NCBI GenBank assembly: GCA_903772945.1
Contig: CAICTM010000179.1
Span: 1 to 64,000 of the forward strand
DNA: 64,000 nt
Origin: Seminavis robusta
Lineage: Eukaryota > Bacillariophyta > Bacillariophyceae > Naviculales > Naviculaceae
Direction: 5' to 3'
Shown one piece after another: positions 1-10,929 of the stretch. Each line of letters begins with the position of its first letter. Position 1 is the first letter of the stretch. The position numbers and the translations under genes were made by a program. The notes below the pieces were generated by a model. That model did no database searches. It saw only the letters and a list, made by a program, of their open reading frames with translations, and was not told the DNA's origin.

Positions 1-736
1 CATGCTAGACGAATCTTCCACGCGTTCCGTTTTTGGATCGGGAGTGAGTAGGATTGCTACCGCAACCTACTCTATCACACTCTACAGTCTCCCGCGGGAG
101 TCTAAGATCCTTTTTTGTGGATCTCTTCGTGATTAGTTTTCATACTTCTAATCCTCTCATAACTTTCATTCTCTCAAACTCAAAACACTCGAAAGATCTT
201 TACACTAGCTTTTAGCGTAGTGCATTTTGTTAACAAACACAATAGCTTTCAGCTACCCTCAACCTATTCCTCACATGAAGATTGCCAAAGACGCTTACAC
301 CAGCTTCGAGTCAAGCTTCGCGACAAACCAATCCTTCCTCTCATCGACCCGATGATAATGCGAAATCGACGATTCTCGCTCTACCACCTACAAACTTCGC
401 CACTGTTCCAGCAGATGCTAACAGCGCCAAGTACACTTCAAGGTCCAAATCATCAATGATCTGAGACTCCACGTCAGACCATCAAGTGGCTGGACGCATG
501 GAGAAGTCTTCGTTGGGCTTGCCATTGCTACGCCTACGATAAACATAACCTCCTCAAGGAGATGACTTCTACCTCTGCAAGAGCAGTTACGAATCTAGCT
601 GTGCAGCCACCGTGAACTACGTTGGAATGCCGTCGCCAGATTGCAGTCAACGCGATTCCTCCACGCGACATACGTGGGTGAAGACGAAGCCACTTTCCAA
701 GCACTTCCATCTCGCTCTTTTAGCATTTATCTAGTG

Positions 737-860
737 GCGTGGAAGTACTCCACGCTGGCTAAATATCTAGAGCGATGTTTCATCATCAACCTAGTATGAC
801 TAGAGCGGTCATTGAGAACCCTGTCTCAATGACTATTCACGAAAGACTCAGTCATGAGTC
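737..860. repeat. cluster of three perfect short hairpins
   Basis: Three perfect stem-loops lie within 125 bases: GCGTGGA/TCCACGC with a 5-base loop (737-755), GTCATTGAGA/TCTCAATGAC with a 6-base loop (808-833), and GACTCA/TGAGTC with a 4-base loop (845-860). A weaker one, AGATCC/GGATCT, lies at 105-124. No flanking coding sequence explains them. They could be remains of fold-back mobile DNA. Confidence 0.6.
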
Positions 861-1265
861 GAACTCAAACCCTATCTAGGATCGAGTCGCGAATAAGGCT
901 AAGAGCCGTGTATTGCACCTGAGCAAAGATTCAATTCAAAGGTAAGGAACCATCTAGGCTCTGCAGGATTTTTTTGGGGGGTACCCTACCTTTGGCTTCA
1001 GGCTTATTGCTGCTTGCACACCATAGAGCGAGGGGGGGTACCCCTCCCATGAGGATTTGGCACTACTGCGCAATGGGGGGGGCTAAATTACCTACATAAA
1101 ATCCAACCTATACCACTGGTCCTGTCATGTTGACACTGGGTATCATTTTAATCACGGAACGGTTACATTGCAGTTACCCCTCCGGAGGCAGGGGGTAGTG
1201 CTGCTGTTGTTGTTGCTTATGCTGCTGCTTACAGGCGGAAGCGTCAGATGGATAACTGAAAGAGA

Positions 1266-1453
1266 CCCACGCCTTCGTGGGCTAGGAATGGACCAACAAG
1301 TACAAGAATGGACCAACCAGTACAATCTGTGCTTTGTCATGAACAGCTCTGCAGTGTTCCTGAGTACCACTTTGAAAACTGTGTACTGGTCTGGCCTCTT
1401 TTCAAGTAAATAGCTAGCCGAGCGCAACTTTGTACTTGTTGGTCCATTCCTAG
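1266..1453. repeat. nested inverted repeat (fold-back element)
   Basis: A perfect 24-bp inverted repeat pairs 1282-1305 with 1430-1453. Inside it ACCAGTACA (1316-1324) pairs with TGTACTGGT (1382-1390). The left arm is part of a 20-bp direct repeat (1286-1305 and 1306-1325, one mismatch; core GAATGGACCAAC). A separate small hairpin, CCCACG-CCTT-CGTGGG, sits directly outside at 1266-1281. The layout suits a small non-autonomous fold-back element. No target-site duplication was identified. Confidence 0.6.
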
Positions 1454-3338
1454 TGGGAGGTTGTGTCGTCCGGTGCGGTGGCTCCTCTCTCCTTGGTTAA
1501 TGATGGTGTTATTATTGCTGGATAATGGCGATCGTTCATCGGTGTGAGATGCCATCTTTCCAGAGCGTAAGAAAGCCAAGCAAGACCAATGCTGGGACTT
1601 TGATAGAAAGATGTTGGAGGGGAGGGGGGCTCACCCTGCTTGCGGGTGACACACTTAGACTGAATGCCACTAATTTAATTTACTTAGGAGACTCCCTACA
1701 GAGGGGTCGCGAAGACCCACGAGGGCATTGATTTTTCTTCCAGAGCAATGATAAAGATCACCTACAGATGGTTACTGGAGCTACACAAGTGCATTGCTCA
1801 TGTTTTCGCTTTGTGCCACTGCAAGATTTGTATTTGATTCTACACTCAAGCCAACACTGGCTGCTCACTGGTCCACAATTTGGAACCACAGCAATGCACT
1901 GAATATGTGGTTCCTATCAGCTCAGTTCAGCATACTGTTCACCATCTGAACAAGCAGTGTCGTCAGTCATATCTGTTATCCACCGCTCTCACTCTAGTAC
2001 TGCCATTTTGATAGCACTTCACCTCTCCAGAGCACCACTCATATCTGTATGACTCTACTCTGTCTACCTGGCCTGAGAGATGCACGTGGAACCTTCCATG
2101 GCACGGATCGTTCCAATGCATCCCTCACTCCGAGCATGGAGCACCATGGAGTTCACAGCTGTATGATGAGTGCACATGGCCAATGCCACCACTCACACAC
2201 AGCTTGGGTTATGCACAAAGCAATAGTAGCACTAACAACAGCTCTATAGCCTTAAGCCCAAACTACTTAGTAGTACTCCTAGCTCGTAGCTCCGGCCATA
2301 GTGTAGACAGGGGTAGACAATAGCCCTGTAGGTGTCCCAGAATATCGTTGCATGCATACAAAGCTTGCCTACCTAGCTTTATGAGTCTGGCTATAATCTG
2401 TCATTGATTTGCCGCTAGCATTATAGCTATTGGTTAAGTTTTCACATTCTGGAAGGGAAGCACATCGACAAAGGGATTGCACAAAACTCATGATCTCTAA
2501 AGTTTGAATCAATCCAATCAACAGCAACCGGAAGTCATGTTGGCTCATTCATACTAGCAGCTCAAACCTGGGACTATTAAAGCCATACTGTCCTGCAAGT
2601 CACAACCTAACTAATGAGGTTTTAGCTGAAGCTCTGGGACTAGGAGGAACCCATGCCAAATTTTGTCTGTGTCTTCCAGGGTGCTCTCTTGTGGCAGTTT
2701 TCAAGGCAATTATTGAATTGATTGATGGCACATTTATTTGGATCACCCAGCTTCCCCCTTCACACTTGGTGAGTTTTGCTCAGTGGATGATTTGGGCATA
2801 GCAAGAATCATTTCAGTTAGCATAACCAAAGCTCACATACTGAAGAGCCACATTGTGTTGCACCATGTTGGCAAAAGTTCTCCAGGCTCTCAGCAGAATG
2901 TGTTTGGCGTGTCAAAGGCATTTCAATGAAAAGTTGCCTCTCAAACTCTACAATGACCCGAAGACTGACTCTGCCACAGCCCCACAAGTCCGTCAAAGTG
3001 TCTTTTGAGCCGAAAGAGCAGCAATTTAACAAAATTGGCATTGACTGCATTCTCATCATCATCAGACATCTCCAAGTTGGTGAATGATAGCCTGAGAATG
3101 CCTTTTTTTGGTCTGCACTTACAGGTGAAGTCTCCACGCATCCCACGATCCATGCGGGGTTCCTGACGTTCAACCTCAACCTTACTGTACCGCACCACGC
3201 GTTTGTTCGAAGACGCGTCCTTTTATTCTCGATCACAACGAGAAATCTCCCTCTGGTTGCTTGTTGAATGAGACGATGAAGAGATAGAAGAGTCTAGCTA
3301 GTAGTAGTAGCTAGCTAGGTCCATTAATTTATGCAAGC

Positions 3339-5615
3339 ATGACCACTACCAGCGATGAAGATCCTCCTGCATATGAGGACGCCTCATCATCTATCGATGT
3401 CGCCGAGAGCTCAGTGACACAGCTCAACGGCAGCAGCAGTGCGCCACCCACCACCAAGCTTTGGAAAAAGAAGAAAACCAAGAATGGTGTCAATAGTAAG
3501 AACAATAAGAAACCAATGGTACCACCCCCAGAACCTCGAAAGCACAGTCTGATACGGAAACGATCCTTGACATTTGGCAATCCTGCCCTGGGAACCTATC
3601 ATGGTTGTGTCTACACATTGGATGAAGTGGGCCAAGATTTGTTGGGTGCCAGTCGACCCATTATCGAGGGAGCCGAGTCGGTGGAACGGGTGGTGGCCAT
3701 GGTGGATGTCCCACCGGAAGAAGTACCCGAAGGAGTCTTGAATTTGGCACAGTCTCATCGGCCGTTTCTCTATCATGTTCGAATTGTGATTGCGGAAGAA
3801 ACGGAGGATTTTCACATGAATGGTCAAGCAGCAAATAATGAGAATGATAAGAATAATCATCACAAGAACGGCCAGGGTATCAATGGGGATAACAACAAGG
3901 CGATGGAATCACTGGGAGGTGGACAGGAAGAAACCAAAGAAGGGGCCTTTCACCTACGCCAAAACAGCAACGAACCAACGGTAGCAACATCATCCCTTCT
4001 CGAGGTCTCTGCTGCAGAGAACGCTGCTTCGATCCTGGCCGCAGATGACACACAGCAACAATCAACATCCAACAATCATGACATTCATAAAACTGAAAAT
4101 GGCGTAAAGGAATCACAACAACAAGACAACCACACGTCCGACAGCAACAACCACCACCACAAAAACAGCCGAGTCTCTTCAACGAGAAGCTATCTGGTGT
4201 TATTGGAACTTTGCAGTGTGGATGCAGCTGAAGCTTTCGTGGAAGATTTACATGGCAAACCCTACACTAGTTTGGATCCAACACAAAAGTGCAGTGTCCA
4301 TCAGGTCCTGGCTCTAACGGGGGAAGATGGAGTGTCACTGCTCTCTCCCTTTTTTGCACCCCCTGCCAAGACTGCCACCAAAGTAGCCAAACCGTCAAAC
4401 TCCAGCAAGATATCGGTACCTCCCGCTCCCATTGTGGAAGATTACAACTGTGCCGTTTGCTTGGAGCACATTAATTTTACAGAAGAAGACGACAATGCGG
4501 GCGAATCATCATCCACTCCATCGTCCATCCTGACGACAGTCTGCAATCACACATTCCACTTGAATTGCTTGCTACAATGGCAAGACTCACCGTGCCCGGT
4601 ATGTCGCTACGATCATTCGGGCCTCAACGAAGCACTCAGTCAATGCAATGTCTGTGGAAGGACGGAACACAATTATGTCTGTCTGATTTGTGGTGTCGTT
4701 TCCTGCGGAGGTCCTCCCATTCGAAACACCACGCCGGGCACCACAGATTCCTCTGCAGACAATGCCCTCGAGCAGCGCATGTGTGGCATGGCTTCTTCTT
4801 CGTCGCCCCGACAACAGCAAGAACAACTCCCACCGATTGACAATTCACGTCAGCTATCGCAATCCCATGCGCGAAAACATTACGATGACACACTGCACGC
4901 GTACGCGTTGGACACCGATACGCAGCATGTGTGGGATTTTGCTGGACAGGGTTACGTGCACCGGTTGCTTCAAAACAAAGAAGATGGCAAATTGGTGGAA
5001 GTGCATGATCCGACCAACTTATCATCCAATGAACGATCACTCAACCCTGGCTTGTCAGATACACAAGAGGGGGAAGTTGTGCATCGCAAGTTGGAAGGAT
5101 TTGCATCTCAGTATTACACTTTGCTCAAGAGTCAATTGGAACAACAACGAACGTACTATCAGGGACGATTGCAAGAGTTGCGCCGCGAAAGCCTGATGCG
5201 AAAGAAGGCTCAAACGAGTGACTTGATTCACGCATTGAAACAAGAGAAAGCACAGTTATCCCGACGTCTTGGATCGTTAAAGACCCGTCACAACAAAGTC
5301 GTGGATGATATTGCGTTTCTCAAGAACATGAATGAAAGTCTAGAAGCCAACAAAGAGCCATTCAAGCGCAAGGTCAGAGATGCTCAACGGCAACGCAACG
5401 ACGCGAGGGATCAGATCCAGCAGTGCATACCTGTGCTGGAAGAAAAGGTGACACAACTCATGCTACAACTTACAGGTGAAACTGCCTTTGAAGAAGATGG
5501 TGCGGCGAGTAACGTTGACGCTTCAGCTGCGGCAACGGGAACAACGAATCCCAAGACACTCAAGCACAGTGACAGCTCTCAAAGTGATGACCGCAAACCG
5601 GCTGCTAGAAGGTAG
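3339..5615 (+). CDS. BRAP2/ETP1-type RING + UBP-zinc-finger E3 ubiquitin ligase
   Basis: The predicted protein has 758 aa, in one exon. Domain order matches BRCA1-associated protein 2 (yeast Etp1). An RRM-like BRAP2 domain lies around residues 285-340 (Y-L-V-L-L-E-L-C, then A-F-V-E-D-L-H-G-K-P-Y). A RING finger spans about 371-422 (CAVCLEHINF ... CNHTFHLNC ... CPVC). A UBP-type zinc finger starts at about 436 (CNVCGRTEHNYVC, CGVVSCG) and continues to H-A-R-K-H and T-Q-H-V-W-D-F, with a poorly conserved linker splitting it. A long coiled coil covers about 590-690. In animals and yeast this family binds ubiquitin and acts in Ras/MAPK scaffolding or stress signalling. The start is the first ATG in the frame. 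The N-terminal 130 residues and the stretch before the RRM are low-complexity Asn/His/Ser-rich, which is unusual for the family. The gene converges on its right-hand neighbour. Confidence 0.88.
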   Translation: MTTTSDEDPPAYEDASSSIDVAESSVTQLNGSSSAPPTTKLWKKKKTKNGVNSKNNKKPMVPPPEPRKHSLIRKRSLTFGNPALGTYHGCVYTLDEVGQDLLGASRPIIEGAESVERVVAMVDVPPEEVPEGVLNLAQSHRPFLYHVRIVIAEETEDFHMNGQAANNENDKNNHHKNGQGINGDNNKAMESLGGGQEETKEGAFHLRQNSNEPTVATSSLLEVSAAENAASILAADDTQQQSTSNNHDIHKTENGVKESQQQDNHTSDSNNHHHKNSRVSSTRSYLVLLELCSVDAAEAFVEDLHGKPYTSLDPTQKCSVHQVLALTGEDGVSLLSPFFAPPAKTATKVAKPSNSSKISVPPAPIVEDYNCAVCLEHINFTEEDDNAGESSSTPSSILTTVCNHTFHLNCLLQWQDSPCPVCRYDHSGLNEALSQCNVCGRTEHNYVCLICGVVSCGGPPIRNTTPGTTDSSADNALEQRMCGMASSSSPRQQQEQLPPIDNSRQLSQSHARKHYDDTLHAYALDTDTQHVWDFAGQGYVHRLLQNKEDGKLVEVHDPTNLSSNERSLNPGLSDTQEGEVVHRKLEGFASQYYTLLKSQLEQQRTYYQGRLQELRRESLMRKKAQTSDLIHALKQEKAQLSRRLGSLKTRHNKVVDDIAFLKNMNESLEANKEPFKRKVRDAQRQRNDARDQIQQCIPVLEEKVTQLMLQLTGETAFEEDGAASNVDASAAATGTTNPKTLKHSDSSQSDDRKPAARR

Positions 5616-5799
5616 TTTTCGTTGGACCTGCTGGGCCATTTTAACGATACTAGTACCGGTATAACCAAACGAGTCTAGAGTCTGACGAATAAATCTATCG
5701 AGCTAAAATGTTTTTCATTGTGAAGGTCTTTACTTGCTTTAGGGGTTGTCTCTATATTTTTTAGTTTGAGTCGACTTGTCTATTCTTTGTTACACAGTG

Positions 5800-7983
5800 C
5801 TATGGGACATCCTCAGATACTTGGCTTGTTGTAGCTTCCGTCTCTGCATCATCACGAGGTTCGATTTCCTTGCTGTTGCCTGCCATAAGCCACTTGCAGT
5901 GGGCGACGATCTTGCCGCAGAGCTTGCAACAAGTGACGAGAGAACACCCTATCAACCCTATAATGAAGATGGTGGTTGCGACAGCCAGGGGCTGCCCTAG
6001 GTTTTGTACTTCGGGGATCACGGCGCTTTCCCCGTCCCGTGCTTCCATGGCAATCACCAATGTGTCCGAGTAGCACACTTCATTCTCCTCCATGGGCCGC
6101 CCGTTTTCATAGACGAGTGCAGCGTGCTCCTGCCGACTCAAGCAATTTCCACCTCGCCCGTCCCAGATTTGAATGGTGACCAGTCCAGGTTCGTTGTAGA
6201 CTCCATCGTAAATCATATCCTTCAGGATGAGTTCCACGTCGCTGGGGTAGGCCACAAAAGTGATTGCGCGATCGTTCTCTCCCGTTCCAATGCACCGCCA
6301 CTGGGAGAACTCTCGCTTGCTGCAAACCTCCAGCTCTGCCAGGTGCAGATTCTGCTCGTTCAACGAGACTGTTGCGGTCGAGTTGGTGAAGATGTCCACA
6401 CGAATCCGCTCGACCTTGCCCTTTGCTGGATCCTGCACCTGGATGGGCTCGCGAAAGTAGGTCCTTGGAATATTTTCTCGTCCATCAAAACCTAGGTGCT
6501 CCGTCCATTCAAAAGGCGTTCTGAGATTTTCGGTCACGAGCTTGGCCGGTTCGTTGGCACGGACGACATGCACAGGTTGCTGCACAACAGAGGAATAGCT
6601 CAAGACTCCCTGATTGACGGTATCCACGGCGACGATGCGGTATAGAAAAGATTCCATTTGTGTGCCCAAGTCGTCGCCCGTGTCGGAGACCTGAGGCCGG
6701 TTGAAGTAGTCTCCATCGTCTTGCTCGTATCGAGCCAACACTCCAAATGCACGTTCCATCTCCACCATGTTGAGCAGATCTCCAGTCTGGATTGGCGGAT
6801 GCTTGGCATCGTTGGCTAGTAGAAGACGTCCAAAGCGAGGTGCTTCCATGATTTCAACCTTGATTTCCCACCAACCATTCACCCATGCGGGGTTGAGAGT
6901 AGATTCTCCACTGAGCGTGATTGGGGTTGGCGAGCCCTGAGGGACAATGAAGAATTCATCGGGCTTTGCGACGAGCTTGGGAATACCGAGTTCGGTTTGC
7001 TCCTCAGACGGACTCGTGGGTGCAGCGGTGCTCTGGCTGTTGTCACTCTGTTGTTCCTCTTCCGTGCTTTGCACTGGCAACGGAGGAGCTGTCTTGGGCT
7101 TGGCACCTTGGCGAATGCTCTCCAAGCCGACAACGTAAGCCTCCTTGATTTCCTGGCCCGTCATGTAGCTATCGTGGATGGACAATTCGTGCACGGATCC
7201 AGCGAATGCACCAGTCCTGGAAAGCTCTTCCACATTGTGATGGAAGAGCTGCATGTGATACTGAGGATTCCACTTTTTGAGCTGTCCACTGAATTGGATG
7301 GCTTTGATGTCGGCATTTTCGTACACCCATTTTCCATCCTTGACGTAGGGCCGTCCATTGAAAAAGACACTCAACCGAGTCTGGTAGTCGTATTCGGGTA
7401 GCTGTCCAAGAACCCAGACAATGTGAAGCAGATCGCGACCTCTCTTGACCTCATCGGGTAGATCAAAGAAGACAACCCGGCATTGGACCTGGACATTCTC
7501 ATCGCGCCAAAGAATCCTCAGCCTGTCTTCACCCACCTGCGATATTTGGAAGTCAAGACCAACACATTCATCGCGACGTTTCTCCACCAAGGGATCTTGA
7601 GTATGATTGGTCGATTCCCCCACAGTCAAGATGGATCGTTGCGCCCCTGCGGCAATGGGCTCGTCGGGGAGGCTAATCCACATTTCCATCGACAGCGCAT
7701 TGGCGGGCTCCGACTGAAAGTGTTGCATCATGGTCTCGACGGAAAACTCGCTTTCCATCATGGCATTGGCATTGGCCGCCGTCACGCCATAGCCCAACGT
7801 AGCGCATTGGAACTCACTTTCGTCTACTGGAGAGAACGACCCCAACCACGAATCTGGAGCACCCGACGAGTAGCTGGGATAGACGCGAGAACCCAGACAT
7901 GGAAAGCCGTACGTTTGCGGTGCTGCAGTTGCCAAGGAGAACGTCATGGTCGTCAAGAGAAATCGAATCATCGTTGTCGTCAT
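5800..7983 (-). CDS. type I membrane protein with LamG/concanavalin-like domain
   Basis: The predicted protein has 727 aa. An N-terminal signal peptide (residues 1-21, ending ATAAP) is followed by a laminin-G/concanavalin-like jelly-roll region at about 90-295 (M-E-M-W-I-S-L, then VFFNGRPYV and SVHELSIHDSYMTGQEI, as in LamGL domains). A Pro/Gln/Glu linker follows, then about 350 residues of likely beta-rich extracellular sequence. One transmembrane helix lies at about 662-686, before a 41-residue tail rich in Lys, Asp and Glu. Possible N-glycosylation sites include NHT and NST. The architecture points to a cell-surface or secretory-pathway glycan-binding protein. No closer family was recognised, and a link to frustule or cell-wall biology is only a guess. 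The 3' end faces the BRAP2-like gene with 184 bases between the stops. The upstream side is a head-to-head intergenic region. Confidence 0.75.
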   Translation of the reverse strand: MTTTMIRFLLTTMTFSLATAAPQTYGFPCLGSRVYPSYSSGAPDSWLGSFSPVDESEFQCATLGYGVTAANANAMMESEFSVETMMQHFQSEPANALSMEMWISLPDEPIAAGAQRSILTVGESTNHTQDPLVEKRRDECVGLDFQISQVGEDRLRILWRDENVQVQCRVVFFDLPDEVKRGRDLLHIVWVLGQLPEYDYQTRLSVFFNGRPYVKDGKWVYENADIKAIQFSGQLKKWNPQYHMQLFHHNVEELSRTGAFAGSVHELSIHDSYMTGQEIKEAYVVGLESIRQGAKPKTAPPLPVQSTEEEQQSDNSQSTAAPTSPSEEQTELGIPKLVAKPDEFFIVPQGSPTPITLSGESTLNPAWVNGWWEIKVEIMEAPRFGRLLLANDAKHPPIQTGDLLNMVEMERAFGVLARYEQDDGDYFNRPQVSDTGDDLGTQMESFLYRIVAVDTVNQGVLSYSSVVQQPVHVVRANEPAKLVTENLRTPFEWTEHLGFDGRENIPRTYFREPIQVQDPAKGKVERIRVDIFTNSTATVSLNEQNLHLAELEVCSKREFSQWRCIGTGENDRAITFVAYPSDVELILKDMIYDGVYNEPGLVTIQIWDGRGGNCLSRQEHAALVYENGRPMEENEVCYSDTLVIAMEARDGESAVIPEVQNLGQPLAVATTIFIIGLIGCSLVTCCKLCGKIVAHCKWLMAGNSKEIEPRDDAETEATTSQVSEDVP

Positions 7984-8600
7984 TGTTTCGTTGCTGTATG
8001 GTAATCAGAGGTGAACTTAAGCAATTCGGTGTGTCAACAACAGCGTCGATGCGAAATAATGAGCTTCTGTGGAACACGAGGAAATGATCCTCTTGACGAG
8101 CAGAAAACGGCAACGATCGCGGCCATTTCTCCTGTCACGAGGGTCGAGGCACGTCGAAGCGATGACCAAGATGGACAAGAAGAAGAAACGGACATGGTGG
8201 TCGTCGTTTCGAACAAACAAAAGCATTGGCGCGAGAATTGACTTATCGTGAGAAACGATGAAGGCGATGCCGAAGAAGGGAGGCCTGATGTCAATCGTGC
8301 TTCCAAGAAAGTTCTAACCTTAACGGAGTTCGGGTATCCTGGATCTTCAACATTTCCCAAACCAAGGCAGCTGTTTTTCCCAGCCAGCGCCTCAACCGCC
8401 GAACTCCAACAGGTCCATGCAATGGTCCAATGCCAAACGAAGAAACAAGCTGGAAGACTTCCGACTTCCGACCGCTCTCCTCAACACAGACAAGAGAGCT
8501 CTCCCTCGAGGCCTCGTTGCTAGCTAGCCAGCTATCTAGTAGGTCTTGTAGGTATCTACCCCACACGCTGTTGCCTCCGAGCAACCCCGTGGAAGTCCCC
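7984..8600. promoter_or_regulatory. divergent intergenic region
   Basis: This stretch separates two genes that point away from each other and should hold both promoters. No TATA box was recognised with confidence. A CTAGCTAG octamer lies at 8520-8527. Short open frames here show no domain signal. An in-frame ATG at 8430 could extend the right-hand protein, but the extension has no targeting character. Confidence 0.45.
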
Positions 8601-9674
8601 ATGCATTGGTCAGAGAGAGGGAGGCGACAGATGAGGCAATATCTGCTTCCACTGCTACTGCCTCTGCTCTCGATAGCAGCTCCAGTGTCTGGCGCTGCTT
8701 TGAGCCGTGGCAGAACCATTGTTATAGCCCCAGCCAGAGTGCGGCAGCAGATACCGTTATCGTCTACCAGCGCAACAATCGACAGAATCTCCTCGTTAAG
8801 GGGAGGAGCTTCATCACCAGAGCTTCCCTTTAGTTTCCTCTTCCCATTGGACGGACGAGAGCTCGTTGCCCGAGCAGCATGTGCCTTTTACATGGGCCAG
8901 GCATCGACATCATGGCTTGCGCCACATCAAACACCAGATAAATATGGCCTAACCACTAGCACTCTGAACGTTGCCTGTGTGCGAAAGCTTGCAGCGGCAT
9001 ATCTGGGCGGTGCCATCATGATGTATGGAATGCTCGTTCAGAAATGCACTCCCGAAACAGCTGTAGGATCAGCCTCTGTGGCTTGGATGGTCGAACAGCT
9101 CAAGTCCAGGCTCTATTTGGAAGCCGAAGAGATTGGAAGACCTGTGTTAGGAGAATACCTGGTGGCTGCTACAGCGACGCTGACTGCGTATGGGACTCTG
9201 TGGGATTTGCGCTTTGCCAGCCCCGTCATGAAGTTTTCAGCCGTGTCCATGCTACTGAATGGTTTGGCCTTTTTTGCAGCCCCTGCTTCTGTATGCCGAC
9301 TATGGGGGATACCGGCAGGAGTCACAGCTTCGCCCAACAACAAGAGTGTATACATGCAGCAACTCAAAGAGTACAATGAAACTGTCTTTCTTCATCGGTA
9401 TATGGGTGTAGCCTTGGCATTCAGTGGAATCATGCAAGCCGTTCTAGCTTGGAAAGGAGATATCTATGATGCAATCGGGTACTCATTTGCTTGCCTGTTC
9501 GCAGTCAATTGCTGGTCCTTTTTGAAAACCAGTGACTTCAAGCGACTGGCTCGGATATCTCTTTCAGTCCAAGCCAAGATCGACTTCAAGAAGCGGCTTT
9601 CCAAACTCTTCTACCCCCTCTTCCATGCCACTGTATGCGGCACCCTTCTACTGGGAAGGCCTGCGGCCCGTTAG
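8601..9674 (+). CDS. predicted secretory-pathway multi-pass membrane protein, unknown
   Basis: This is a 357-aa protein if read from ATG 8601; an in-frame ATG lies upstream at 8430 and another downstream at 8631. The 8601 or 8631 start is preferred because a strong signal peptide follows directly (M-R-Q-Y-L-L-P-L-L-L-P-L-L-S-I, ending PVSGA). After it comes a Ser/Arg-rich stretch and the motif SLRGGA, reminiscent of stramenopile plastid presequences, although the residue after the likely cleavage site is not aromatic. Three or four hydrophobic helices follow (YLGGAIMMYGMLV, LVAATATLTAYGTLW, AVSMLLNGLAFFAAPASV, MGVALAFSGIMQAVLAW). The protein ends in a basic tail. No family was recognised. It may be a plastid or endomembrane protein. 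Confidence 0.7.
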   Translation: MHWSERGRRQMRQYLLPLLLPLLSIAAPVSGAALSRGRTIVIAPARVRQQIPLSSTSATIDRISSLRGGASSPELPFSFLFPLDGRELVARAACAFYMGQASTSWLAPHQTPDKYGLTTSTLNVACVRKLAAAYLGGAIMMYGMLVQKCTPETAVGSASVAWMVEQLKSRLYLEAEEIGRPVLGEYLVAATATLTAYGTLWDLRFASPVMKFSAVSMLLNGLAFFAAPASVCRLWGIPAGVTASPNNKSVYMQQLKEYNETVFLHRYMGVALAFSGIMQAVLAWKGDIYDAIGYSFACLFAVNCWSFLKTSDFKRLARISLSVQAKIDFKKRLSKLFYPLFHATVCGTLLLGRPAAR

Positions 9675-10929
9675 CAAACCCTGCCAACTCCCGTCTTTGG
9701 ACGAATGAGGAGCCTTCATTCGTCACTGTACATAGCACCCCTTTCGGTGCGGTAATGTCCTTGCTGTATATATAATTTGGAGGACACCGCTAAGGTTTTT
9801 TTCGCGGGAAGGTGACGTGGAATTGCCGTGTAATAGATTGGAACGATCCATGCGGAGCTATTATTACGTTGCGGCAAGTCGCAAAGACTCTTTGCAGAAC
9901 CAATAAACAAACCAACAGGGGGGAGAGAGAGAGCAATGCACACCCAACAATCCTCATAGACTGCCCCCAATCCTGTACATAGAATGCTGCTGACGGCCAG
10001 CACATCGCAGAGACACATCACGAACAGTCAGTGTGAGCCAGTAATTGTATTTCTATAATAGATGATGATAAAGATCACCAGACTAGCTAGTTAGAGATGC
10101 CTCCGACGGACCAATAGTGCTCTTGGAGGTTGGGAGCGCCAATGTATCCAAAATACTTCCATTACAAACACCCGAAACTTAGTTTTATCTCGGTACAGTA
10201 TCTAGTCAGGTACGTTTACCCAGCTCCTAGACTCTTGGAACAGTTCAACCTTCCAAAGCTTTGCCGAATAGGCGGTCAAGTGTACAAGGAACCACGAATA
10301 GAAGCTGTCACATTGCTCGCAATGCTGTCTTCTCCCTCTTGTCTGAAGAGATCGTAACGGCACGGTAGTTAAAGCCAGTGCGTCGCTCACTCCGCCCTTT
10401 CGCCTTGGAATTCAACGGGGGTTTAGAGTAGATCTAAAGGTGGATTATCCACGGAAGCCAGCTGCCAGGTTCATGCAAAGAAGAGTAGAAATTCAGGACT
10501 GGATTCCGTGAGATCAGGGGCGATAAATTGAGGACCAATACTACCGGTATGGGGCCAAAAGGTTTGGTTTTGCCGGATCCACGAAGACGGCTAGCTATCA
10601 GGCTCAAAACGCACATGCAACACTCCTTATGGAATGCCTTTGTGGAATTGCATCTTACTTGCCGTCCGTGACTTCTCCGGAGCGAACTAACTTTTTCTAA
10701 GCGTCGACGCACCCAGTGGTACTTTCGTAGAGTGGCATTGGAAAACTTTGTTTTGAAGTGGGATGGGTCTGATTCCTTTATAACACTATCATAGGCTACT
10801 TCCGTAGCTAGCTAGCTATAGCTATTACTCAATGCATTTCAACTGTTCCTTGGCAACTCATATCAAAATTGTCTTCTATGTTTAGTGCCTCTATTCCTCT
10901 ATCTATGCAGCATGATGTCACCACTTCAT
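9675..10929. other. intergenic region, no gene seen
   Basis: About 1.25 kb lie between the stops of two convergent genes. It contains a short GA-rich tract near 9920-9935, a TACCGGTA octamer at 10542-10549 and CTAGCTAG octamers at 10083-10090 and 10809-10816. Open frames are short and have no recognisable domains. Nothing supports an RNA gene. Confidence 0.5.

Larger units (their letters stand above)
1..3338. other. gene-poor region
   Basis: No convincing gene is visible. Open frames on either strand are short, overlap each other and show no recognisable domain. The region holds small perfect inverted repeats (listed separately), G-runs next to GGTACC at about 976-986 and 1032-1044, and a 12-bp palindrome CTCCCGCGGGAG at 89-100. 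It probably contains decayed mobile DNA, but no reverse transcriptase, integrase or transposase signature was found, so no family is assigned. The last 100 bases are probably the promoter and 5' leader of the BRAP2-like gene. Confidence 0.5.

Noticed and set aside
1-1000. Decayed long-terminal-repeat element
   Set aside because: The region has short repeats and poor coding, but no polymerase, integrase, capsid-type motif or pair of matching end repeats was seen.
968-1090. G-quadruplex from repeated G-runs
   Set aside because: The three G-runs are about 50 bases apart, too far for a stable quadruplex.
1168-1413. 81-codon plus-strand frame with Leu-rich start
   Set aside because: It runs through the fold-back repeat and a CTG/TTG-rich tract; it has no domain and codon use is repeat-driven.
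10434-10712. 92-codon minus-strand frame
   Set aside because: No domain or targeting signal and flanked by stop-rich DNA; it is best left as intergenic.
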